DNA of 64,000 nucleotides from Thozetella sp. PMI_491. Taxonomy: Eukaryota > Ascomycota > Sordariomycetes > Chaetosphaeriales > Chaetosphaeriaceae. Each line of letters begins with the position of its first letter. Position 1 is the first letter of the stretch. Location: NCBI GenBank assembly GCA_021432635.1, contig MU270065.1, forward strand, positions 1-64,000, given 5' to 3'. The notes below the pieces were generated by a model. That model was not told the DNA's origin. It made no database searches and saw only the letters and a list, made by a program, of their open reading frames with translations. Made by a program: the position numbers and the translations under genes. Positions 10,326 through 20,411 of the stretch are shown piece by piece.

Positions 10326-12346
10326 TCGTGGATGTCATCCTCTTCTGGCAGCGTGTATGTATAATCCGTCCGGATCGCACGGGACTCGAGGCCGGCCATG
10401 GCCCCGGCGTCTCATAGGCTTCCCCTTTCCCTCTATCTCGTCCCCGGTTCCCTCTTGCACGCACACACGCACGCACGCGCGCACCGGCTAACATTCGGTC
10501 TCCAGCGTCTCGTTGCCTGGGCCCGCCGCAGGAGCCCCATCGCACTCTGGCTCGACCAGCTCCAACACGCCGAGGCATTTGAGGACTGGGAGGAGGCCGC
10601 GCTGCACCTCGACAACCTGCTGGGCCTGGACCTGTGGCGCGACAATGCAGCCTCGCGCGTGTACGACCACCGCCTGCTGGCGGCTCGGGTAGCCAGCATC
10701 GCTGCGGCGCGGGACGACCGGGACTTCTATACCCTGCTGAACATCCTGCGCAGCGGACTGGTCCGCAATCTTGGCAATATCACCAGCCCTAAGCTGTACA
10801 ACCGCAGCTTTGCGGGGACCAAGTTCCTCATCGAGGAGTATATTACCCAGGTCGCTGAGGCGGTGGAGGACATTGGGAGCCTCCCTACGGCGCCAGTGAC
10901 TTCCAGCACGCCCGGTGCTGGGCACTTCGACTCGATGAGATCCGGGGGTGACGGCACGGGCAGGAGAGGGCTACTCAATGGGTCGGCGGAACCGGTCCTG
11001 TCCACCCAACTGAAGCTTGATTTTATACACGACACACGCCAGGCATTCGGCAGGAGCACGCTCGTGCTACAGGGAGGAGCGATATTTGGTCTATGTCACC
11101 TAGGCGTAGTGCGCGCCCTGTTCCTCCGCGGCCTGCTCCCGCGCATTATCACAGGCACGGCAACTGGCGCACTGATCGCGGCGCTGGTGTCGGTCCACAC
11201 CGAGGAGGAGCTGCCCAACGTGCTCTCCGGCGACGGGATCGACCTGTCGGCATTCGCCGGGAAAGCCAAGAGCCTGCCACCGGAGACACATGCACAGTCG
11301 TTCTGGACCCGATGGGAGACGCTGATGCGTAGGGTGCAGCGCTTCCGGAGGGAGGGCTACTTTCTAGACGTCAAGGTTCTAGAGGAGTGCGTGCGTACCA
11401 ACGTTGGCGATCTAACATTCGAGGAAGCGTACCAGAGGAGTAAGAGAGTGCTCAATATCACGGTTGCCACATCTGGCAACGCCGGGGTGCCCACGCTGAT
11501 GAACTACTTGACGACCCCGAACGTGGTACGTATCTCCTCCATCAATTTCCTCTTCTCCTTGGCTCCCAAGACGTGTCCAACGAGACTGACCACACGTCGA
11601 TACAGCTGATCTGGACCGCTGCCGTGGCGTCCAATGCTTCAACGCCATCACTCTACGGACACCGAGAGACGACGGTCTTGTGCAAGGATCAGCACGGTAA
11701 CATTACGCCCTGGAAGCCTCCCACAACGGTTGGCTTCCGTCAGGCCACGCAGGTATCTTACTCAGACCGCGAGTCTCCCCTTCTGAGGATCGCGGAACTC
11801 TACAATGTCAACCACTTTATTGTCAGCCAAGCGCGCCCTTACCTCATTCCATTTCTCCAGAGCGACATGCACGGGCCGTCCGTGTTGGAAGCGAGCAGCC
11901 GCATGACGTCGGCCGCGGCCTTTCTGGTGCGCATGGTTGGGCTCGAGATCCGCCACCGGCTCCGCCAGCTCGACACCCTACAGCTGTTGCCTGCCGGTAT
12001 CCGTCGATTCCTAGTTGACGAGCGTGTCCCGGGCGCGAATATGGTGCTGGTGCCCGAGGTGACGGCTGCCGACTTTGTACGGCTGCTTGAGACTCCCACC
12101 AAGGAGACGCTGGACTACTGGATCCTACGAGGGGAGCGGAGCGTCTGGCCAGCTGTAGCGGCGCTGAGGATTCGGTGTGCCGTGGAAACGGAGCTAGACC
12201 GCGCCTACCAGCAGGCGCGGCGGCTCAAAGCCGGTGGGCTGAGGCGCAAGAACAGTACGCTTCCAGTTGCCGGGCCTATGGATCGCGAGAGCAAAGATGG
12301 GATGAAGATCAGAGAAAGAGCGTCGAGTGCGGGGGCGGAGGGGTGA
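10292..12346 (+). CDS. patatin-like phospholipase-fold protein (Tgl3/4/5-like), active site degenerate
   Basis: Three exons, 10292-10354, 10506-11525 and 11606-12346, give about 607 aa. The first join (GTATGT donor; CTAAC branch site at about 10488) links an N-terminal hydrophobic stretch (VLVAIWRMIVDVILFWQ) to RLVAWARRR. The DUF3336-like region follows (about residues 22-150), then the patatin fold with a glycine-rich loop VLQGGAIFGLCHLGVVRAL, a conserved NVNHFIVSQARPYLIPFL block and ERSVWPAVAALRIRCAVE near the end. The family hydrolyses acylglycerols or phospholipids using a Ser in GxSxG and an Asp in DG[AS]. Here the first motif is GTATG (Ala at about residue 240), and the expected DG[AS] position reads SYSDRESPL, so neither residue is visible. 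Overlapping upstream open frames make the exact start less certain. The family is secure; activity is doubtful. Confidence 0.85.
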
Positions 12347-15300
12347 GTTTCCCTTTGGTTGGGACATCGACCGCCTGATCTGCGCCTACACATCAACCGT
12401 TGTGCGTACCCTAGACTATTAGCGGTAGAAAAAAAAAAGGAAAGAGGAACGGGATGGAGATGACAACGGCTCTGATATTGTGCAGTTGCACACGACGATG
12501 GCCAATGGGGATGGTTCCGGTAGGCAAGAGGGCTGGTTCATCCCCCTGTATCCGTCTTCCCCGGGCCTCGTTTACGCCTTGCATATGCAAGGAGCACCGG
12601 AATGCTACGCGCGACACTCATTGCTTCTGCGAAAGAAGAGAACACTAAAAAGAAAGCAGTGGCACAAGCTGCGCAGAAACCTTCCATGTATAAAAAAAAA
12701 ATACAAACCGGACGTAATCGAAACACGGCCCAACGCGAGTTACAGTCTTCGACGGGAGATCAGCTCCGGGGGTGTCCGGCTAATAAACTGACAAAGTTCG
12801 GTGCAGCAGCTGTCCTGCATCCCATCCAACAGTGTCTTGCTATCGTAGGGGGCAGTCATCCTCTTGGCGATTGCAAAGAGACTATGGAGGCAGTGCAACC
12901 CATGAGCCGGCAGCGGTGGCCCAACAGGGCCTCGCAAGCTCCATCTGCCGAGGCACGAGCATGCATTAGCGAGCCCAGGGCTGCGAGGTGTACGAATCCT
13001 TCTAGTGCCATCGTGCTTGAATATTTGGTAAATCGCTCAGCTTGATTCTTCCTCAGCATTCCCCCAGCCAGTTGCCTGCGCGTGCCATGCTAAGGGCGCG
13101 AAGGACGCCCATGTCCAAGCTAGCAGCAGCTCACCGAGGGCCTAACAGGGAAGGGCGGCGCCTACGCTGCCAAGCACCGCTTGCGCGGTTTTCAACGACA
13201 ATGTGTGGCTTATTCTCGACCGACCTGTCGCTGCAGCCCGCTCTTCAGTGCGGTCGGCCTCTGTCCTCTCACCGACCCTATATTATGTGAGGAGGACGCG
13301 CCATCAAGTCACCCCCAGGCGCGGTCCGGGCGTGGAGACCGGGGCCGATTGGGCAATGAGAATTACGGGATCAAGGAAACGCGGCCTTGAAGTGAGACAC
13401 GTCCTCTGCACGTAGGGGGGGGGAGGGGGGGGGAGGGCTGGTAAGGTTGGCTCGTTGAACCCCAAAAAAGGGCTCAGTCACACAAGATGGATGAATGCAA
13501 TGGCCACTCGCTCTGTATAGAGTGGGGGGCAGGGTTGCATCAAGGCGAGTCGATCGGAAACGCGCCTGTGCTAGGCGTTTGTGGCATTCCACCAGGCTTT
13601 CTAGAAGCCCAGGGGTATGGCACCAAGCCGCCGATCTCATTGGAGGTCGGGGCAGGGCCCCCCTCGCATGATGTCAGGCTCTTGTGCTGAGCTTATCGTA
13701 GCCATCATCGCCGGTGTCTTAGCCGCCGTCGTCTTGGGCATTGCAGATCGCGGCACTACGGGATGCCGCAGGCCTGGCAGCGGGCATCCGCTGCACCTCC
13801 TGGTAGATAATTCCCGCGTCCCGTGCTATGGCGATCTCTGCACTCGTCGTCCAGCAGGGCGGGCGAGATGCAGAAAGAGAGGGGCAGCTTCAACGGTATC
13901 CAGCCAGTTGGGGGTTTTTTTTTTCTAGCCTCTCCCTCAGTCTCGTTCTCTTCAGCCTCACCAGCTCGGAGTGAGCTGGCTGGCTCCGGGGAATAACTAC
14001 CAGGGGGGCAGGGGGCTGGTGGACGGTGCAAGGCACCTCGAGAGAAGGGGGGTGAAGGAGTGTGAGACATGGTTGGGTGAGCGGCCAGCCAGGCGCGAAA
14101 GAGGAGGGGGAGGGGGGTGAGAGAGATCTGGGAAGAGACTGCGGGGAACCTGGACGCTACACAAGACGTGAGCCGGTTCAGACAGGAGAAGTTAGGATAC
14201 ACTCTTATCCAGTAGCATACTCCGATCTTCCCAGCGTTGTCTCGGGGTTCCTGCCGCTCCAACGCCGAGTACCTCGCAGGATGCAATGCACAGTACCACT
14301 CCACGGACAAGGCAGCTTGCTGTTGGCTCTGTTGAACGAGCGATGTCTTCTGGGCAAAGAAATGAGTAACTGGAGGGGCAGCGGGGATGGGTGGACGCCA
14401 GCGGGTGAAGGAAAGCAAACCGGCCGCTCCCGCGTTCATAGTTCAAAGGCTACCTCCGTCAGGGACTCGACCCGGGGCTTGAGACGGTGACCAGAATTGG
14501 GGCCCGGTACCGTACTACCCATCGGAACTGAAGGACCCAGGGAATGGGTACTCGGCTAATCCGGGGGGGGAGGCCAGCGAGTGTGTTCTGTAAATTCGCC
14601 GAGCAGGCATTGGTGTCTGCTCTGGAAGGTGGAAAGGGGACGTCAAATTCAAGGCAATAGTTGCCGACCGAGTTGACTACTATGTAGACATATGATTAGT
14701 AGGCAGAGACCACCGTGGGGGTGATACACCCCCTCTTTCTCGGAGGTACCTAATTACCTAGCCCAAGTCGAGGATGGACGGCGGCAGCAGGAAGAAACTT
14801 GCCGCATCCTGGAGCTCGCCTACATTTGCTCTCTGTCAAAAAATTTTAACCTCCTTTTTCTTTTTTGGAAAAACAATTATGATTTCTTTGCCTCATTGGG
14901 TCATGCTGCTTGTGTAACACTCCTTAACGGTGTACCCATGCTCGATGTGGCGCGCAGCCGTCACGACCATTTAACGTTTTTTAAAGTGTTCTTTTTGGGG
15001 AAGGAACGGCGGGGCAAGCCGGGGGATGCGACCACACCCAGCTAACCTTGGGTAAGGTCTGCTGTCAAACTTGTCTCCGTCCCGGAGCTCACCACCCTCC
15101 CTTCCTGCACGCTCGGGGGAATTCTGGGGTGCCTCAATTTCCCGCCTCGTTTCTCAACCATCATCCCGATTGAACCACACCCGACGAGAGCTGCCGGGGC
15201 TGTTCGCAGCGCGCCACCGCGGCACATAGTAGAGGACTGTGACGGGGATTAGCCCCTGTTTCAGGAAAAGTAGGATGGAGGCGATCAGAGGACCTCTCCA

Positions 15301-16695
15301 TGTTGCCAATTTTGGGCATAACTCTCTGTACAAGGAGGAGCTAAGGTCCCGTACACACCTAACTCCCAGTAATAAGGGCAAAAGAAATGCTGCGCTCAGC
15401 TAGTGCCCCGCACTGGAAGTGTCGTGGCTATTACTACTAACTGCCACTATACTACCTACCCATGTTTCTGGTCCTAGGTTCCTCGTCCCATGTTCCTAGT
15501 CGAAGATCCCCGTTCCATTACTAGCGTCGCGAACCGAGAACGGTTCACCGATCGATGCCAGGTGTAGCCTAGACTCTTTCTGTCAGAAATCAGAACCTTA
15601 CCTAGCTGGGGGAACGGGTCCTGTCCCGAGGCACCGCTTGTCTGGGAAGAGAGGGGGGGCAGACACTATCAAGGCTGCTTTCCTATGCTTGCTTCCGCAC
15701 CACCTCGTCATCAGCCAGGATAGATTGTCTGTCTCAGCGGATGGGTGGTAAGCCGTTTCCCCGGGGCAGCTTGTGCTCGAGACAAGGCTTCCGCTCAGGC
15801 AAAAAAGCGCCCAGTCTAAATGGGCCAACACATCCCCGGGGAACCATAACCCTTGTCGTCTTCGATCGCCAGGCAGGGGTGGCTCGGTAGGCAGGCGCAG
15901 GCACTGGGCCTCGTTTCGCTCGAGTACGTGACCCGTTCGTCTTGTTTATCGCTCACCGTATCTGCACGCATTCCCCGGACTCGGAATCGGTGCAGGAGCC
16001 CCAGCTCTCGCGCGGTAGAGTGGAGCAAACCTGGATGGAAAGTGAGGCGAGCGTGGGCTAGACGAGCTCCATGGGCCGGCACGAGGTGAGTCCTAGACGT
16101 AGGACGGTGTCTCTCTCCGCCAACGAGTCGTCAGCGAGGGTCTGGGGCTGGAGAGCGGGGTGGGGAATCTGAGATCAAATCGAGCTCGGTGTGCTCGATT
16201 AGGCGCACCCCTCATGCCACCTCGCCCGGGAGTGTGTCCTCCGGCATGAGCTGCCGTAGGAGCCCAGCATTCGTGTCCAAGTTCAGGGACGTTATTCCGG
16301 CCGTCTGAGTTCCCCGCAAAATGGAACTGGGAGGGGGGCAAGGTCCGGGTCCAGATTCGCTCACTGTCCAGAACCTGGCTCAGTCTTTGCGTGTGTTGGT
16401 TGGCTGCAGCGTTATGTAACCGCCCCCCCAGCACGAGTGTGCCAGTAGCTCTCTGCGCAGAAGCCCAGACTTATATCGCTCGCACCCTGACTTAGCTCGA
16501 GCGGTCTTCCTCCACGTACGCACCAGCGACACCTCGTTCTTCGTTTGTCCTCGGACCCTCGCATCGATTCGACTTCGCAGTTCGAACAGTCCCGACGTCT
16601 TCTCGTGATCTCCCCGCACCAACTCTTGCCCCTTATCTTCTCGCATCCCCCCCTTTTCCCCCTTCCTGCTCCTCGGCCCCTGCTCGACTTCCCTC
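12347..16695. other. 4.3-kb region without a recognisable gene
   Basis: I see no supported gene. Open frames here (for example 12602-13045 + and 13756-14439 -) have biased, unrelated translations and no domain I recognise. There are several homopolymer G tracts (13415-13437, 14570 area) and a poly-T tract at 13915-13924. An RNA gene or a many-exon gene could be missed. Confidence 0.4.
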
Positions 16696-17022
16696 TTGTC
16701 CCTCGCACCTTCACCCACCCGCTCTCCTCCTCTCTTCCTCTCCTGTTCCAACAACACTAGGCTCCCGCACGGAACCAAGTCCCCAAGTGCCTCACAACTG
16801 AATACCCATCTGGACCGCTTCCTCCTGGCAACCTGCTCCCGCCTTTCAGAGAAATCGGTTTCTTCTGCCATTTCTACCCCCCGTAAGGTTGAGTCATACC
16901 TAGTAAGTGCCCTCGTTAGCTTTGTCTTTCCTCGTCTTCTCGTCGTCCCCGGCTTACACCTTGGGTCCCAAGCTCCCCCAGCTTCGAGCCTGCCGCTGCT
17001 TCTCAACTTCCCACCATCCGCG
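16696..17022 (+). promoter_or_regulatory. TC-rich leader with probable 5'-UTR intron
   Basis: About 500 bases before the gene at 17023 are strongly pyrimidine-rich. A GTAAGT donor at 16903, a CTTAC branch-like site near 16953 and a CAG acceptor at 16981 define a 79-nt intron candidate. Splicing it would disrupt the continuous open frame, so this segment is more likely leader than coding. Confidence 0.45.
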
Positions 17023-17679
17023 ATGCTATTGCCCGTCCAGATTGAGACCCACACCCGCGGCCGGTCTCCTCAGCTCAACGAGGACAATATGTCGTCCGTC
17101 CAAACCACGGACGCCACGGCCACCGGCGAGCTGCCCACCTTGGTCGGCGGCGGCGTGGAAGTTGTTTCAGCTGCCGACTGCCTCTCCGACCGTGGAGGAG
17201 GCCCTTCCTTCCCTGATGATGCCGGTTCGAGTCGGTCCCAGGGAACTGCAACGACTGAAAGCAGCACTGTCCATGTTGACAACGAAAACAAGGCCGCACC
17301 TATGCACGAAGTACACGAACCGACTTCCACCATTTGCGGCCCTGGGGATGACAACCGTCATTCCTCCAGCATGGGACTTACAGAGGAGAGACTCAGGGAA
17401 TACCTCCAGCTCGACCGCTCCCCGCCTGTCGGAGTGGATGAGTGGGTGAAGAAGGGCATCCATTTGTCTATAGCTGGCCAGCCTGACTACCCTGCTCCCT
17501 CGGAAAGCCTCCGCCCCAAGAAGTCGTCGAAGCCCAGTGTGGCGAGCTCGGGTTATCATGACTTTCACGTGGTAATCGTGGACGACTTCGCCGAGAGTAT
17601 CGTGGCTGTCGGCTCGCAGTATGACAACTGCGTCATGGACCCCAACATCCTCGACCAGTGGACGCTGTCCTTCCCCTAA
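17023..17679 (+). CDS. uncharacterised protein
   Basis: A single open frame of 218 aa from the ATG at 17023; a second possible start is 17089. The same frame is open back to 16696, but that part is low-complexity and contains a probable leader intron. The N-terminal half is disordered (Thr/Ser/Gly/Asp-rich). The C-terminal half is more ordered-looking: LTEERLREYLQLDRSPPVGV, DEWVKKGIHLS, then a hydrophobic stretch DFHVVIVDDFAESIVAVGS. There is no signal peptide or membrane span. I do not recognise a family. It stands alone in a sparse region. Coding status is likely but not certain. Confidence 0.5.
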   Translation: MLLPVQIETHTRGRSPQLNEDNMSSVQTTDATATGELPTLVGGGVEVVSAADCLSDRGGGPSFPDDAGSSRSQGTATTESSTVHVDNENKAAPMHEVHEPTSTICGPGDDNRHSSSMGLTEERLREYLQLDRSPPVGVDEWVKKGIHLSIAGQPDYPAPSESLRPKKSSKPSVASSGYHDFHVVIVDDFAESIVAVGSQYDNCVMDPNILDQWTLSFP

Positions 17680-20411
17680 GACGGGGAGTCAGTTACCGCT
17701 GTCTCATGCTGGGGAAAGAATATGCCAAACAACAATGAACCAGGGTTATGTTGTTTCTCAATTCGTCGCTTTCATCGCTTATTGCCTTTTTCTCTTCTGG
17801 TCTTGCCACTGAGGGCGTCGGCAAAACCGGCCTGGTGGGGGACGGGACCGAAGGCCATGACAGGCCATGACGGACCATATAGGGTGTCTGTGGCCACAAC
17901 ACGACTTTCGCTGCAGCTCACCTTTTAACTTTGATTGTATTCACAATTTCGGGCACGACATCTCATACACCATACAGAGGAGTGTAGATGGCTTGCTTCT
18001 TCTCCCATCTCAGCTCGTCGGGTTCGCTGGACTTCAAAATTGACATTATAGAGTTAGGGCCGGGTTGGGCATGAAGGAAAGATAAAAGGCCCCTTTTCAC
18101 ATGTTATTTTTCTCTCTCTCTTCCATAATGGCATACCCCAAGGACGTGAGGCATGGGCGGCGTGTAACTACTAGAAATCATTAGCTGCGTACCATAGTTA
18201 CGTGAACCCTGGTTTCGACTCGGCTCGGCCGGCTGCAGTGATGACATACATGCCTGTGCCCCGTTACAACGTACCCACAAAGCCACGACGCGGGGCCCCA
18301 ACAAGGGCCGTACCGGGTTCGTGGGACGCCATCGAACTTGGAAGCATCAGCGTCTCTTTTATGGTCGTTGGTAGTGCTCCGCTGTGGAGATCTTCGCCAT
18401 TGTTTAGCCTGATTCTCGTCGACCTTATAACGCTTGATATGGTAGCGACTCGGGCGTAGCATTGCCATCTCCAGATCCTGTGAATCGCCGCGGATTGAGT
18501 TCATTTACACTTTTATTAATAGAACAAGCGAGCAGGGTGGTCCTGGCTCTGGAACCCTGCGTCCTTCGAGGGGATCGACGGTGTAAAAGACGGGTTTGTT
18601 CCTGCCCGCTTTAGCTTCCACTCATTTCAAAGTGCCCGGTCATATCGCCACTTGAAGTTCCCAGGACACATGGCTGTCCATCGACCTAAGCTTCCCCGAA
18701 GCTGCCCTCTGGGAGTGGCCGGCGCTGTGTATGGGCCATGCCAATCTACGTCGGCAAACTGGTGGCACATGACCTTTGGCTTGCTATCCCTGGGCTGACC
18801 GCGGAAGAGTTGAATAAGACAATCAAGGGGCTGTATAAACCAAGCCTCCGTGTACCTATTGCGGGCGGAAGATATCAGCTCTATGCTGACAATAAAACCA
18901 GCAGCTCTGCGAGATTAATAGTCCCTGAACTGTCTCGTGTCCCCGATACTACCCTTCGCTACCCCAATAATCTCGACCGAGGCTCGGACGGCAAGGCGAA
19001 TCAAAAGGGGTTATCTAAACAAAAGCGATATTTAGCCTTGAAACCGCCTTCGATGAGACAAGCATAGCCACGATTTCGGTCGTAGGGAGCGCCAAACACA
19101 CGTGGCCAAATGTTCAGAACAGTTTATGCCGCTCGCTCCGAATAAGCTGTCTTGTCAGGTAGACCAGAAGGGCCCGTGTCCATGCGGCTGGAGTTTGTCC
19201 TGCTCTCGTCTCTGGGTCCTGGCAGCTCCTCGGTTGAACTGTTTACCTGGGAACACGTGGGACTAAGGAGGTACGGGAGAAAAAGCAAGGACAGAGCGTG
19301 GAAACTAGCCCAAGAAAGGACGTGTAAGGGAGAGTGGCCACACCCCAAGGTCGAAATCCAGACTCAAGCATCATTTGTGCAACTGCCATATTCCATCTTG
19401 TTGCCTGTCCATCTCTTTCTTCGTCTTCTATCGCACAGGTAGTCGTCGAGAGAGGTCCAGCAACCGATGGTATACATTCTAACGTGGTCTCATTGTAACA
19501 TAGTAGCAGCACATAGACATGGTGCTCTATTTCGCCCACTAGGGCCGAGCAGCTTCGCTACAGACTGGCCTTCGTGACTGTCTCCGGCGCGAGCATTCGT
19601 AGGATCGTCTCAAAGCGATAGATGGATTACTCGTGGTGCGCTTGCCAACCGCGTTGTCTGGAAGTTCCACCGACACTGGTTGACTTGGGACATAGACTTC
19701 GTGAGGAGACGCCCGTGGAATGCCCAGCAAAGGCCTGCCCCGTAGATTCGCGTCTGACGATAGAAGGATAACTCGAAAGATTCGTGGTTCGAACTTCGAG
19801 CAATAACTGTTCGGCGACAGAGGACAAGGGAGCTGGGGCGGCAGCGAGCACGAAGCTGTCACGATAAAATCTTGTGGCAAGAACTTAGACAGACGAGTAA
19901 CATGGGGTAACCTGTGGACTGGGGGCATCCGACGGGAGGTACGACGAACAATTTCTAGTGGGCAGAGAGACCCGGGGCAGGTAAGAAAGCCCGGGGGCGA
20001 GAGCCGACAGAAGTAAGACCAGGTGATGAGTCGGGCAGTGCATTGCAGCGCCGCGGCTTGGTGCCTAATGCATCGTCCACACGCCCCGTAATCTACGATG
20101 GTGATGCCCTGGCTTGTCTGGCTAAAGGGCCTGGTGCGGGCGAACAACCAATGGTCATCGGTACCCAAAACAAAAGGATTCGCAACCCCCCTTTCCATTC
20201 ACCGCCCACAAGGATTGGGTGAGGCTAACGCGCATCGTAGGAAAGCGGTCCAATCGAAAGGTGGCAATGGTATTCTCTTTTAGGTACGCCATACTCCACA
20301 ATGCGTGGGTTCCCGCCGATGCAATGTACACTTTTCCGTCGGCATGCCGAGACTACCATTCCGGGGTCTCGACCCACGGATACAGGCTTCCCCTCTCAGG
20401 ACTCCCGAACT
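17680..20411. other. 2.7-kb intergenic region
   Basis: No gene supported. An ORF at 18738-19067 (+, 109 aa) and one at 19539-20198 (-) have no recognisable features. No tRNA could be folded from the B-box-like motifs at 18208 and 19788. Confidence 0.4.

Noticed and set aside
13756-14439. 227-codon open frame on the minus strand in the sparse region
   Set aside because: No domain, no signal or membrane segments, and overlapping frames on the other strand; not supportable.
14440-14570. tRNA-like A-box and B-box motifs on the minus strand
   Set aside because: The T and acceptor stems do not pair, so no cloverleaf forms.
16380-17054. 224-codon Arg/Lys/Glu-rich open frame on the minus strand
   Set aside because: It is the complement of the TC-rich leader; low-complexity purine bias explains it.
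17867-17910. Short similarity to the start of fungal 5S rRNA
   Set aside because: Only about 12 bases agree and the internal control regions are missing.
18738-19067. 109-codon open frame on the plus strand
   Set aside because: Has an ATG, but no features or context to support it.
19539-20198. 219-codon open frame on the minus strand
   Set aside because: No recognisable family or codon pattern; possible but unsupported.
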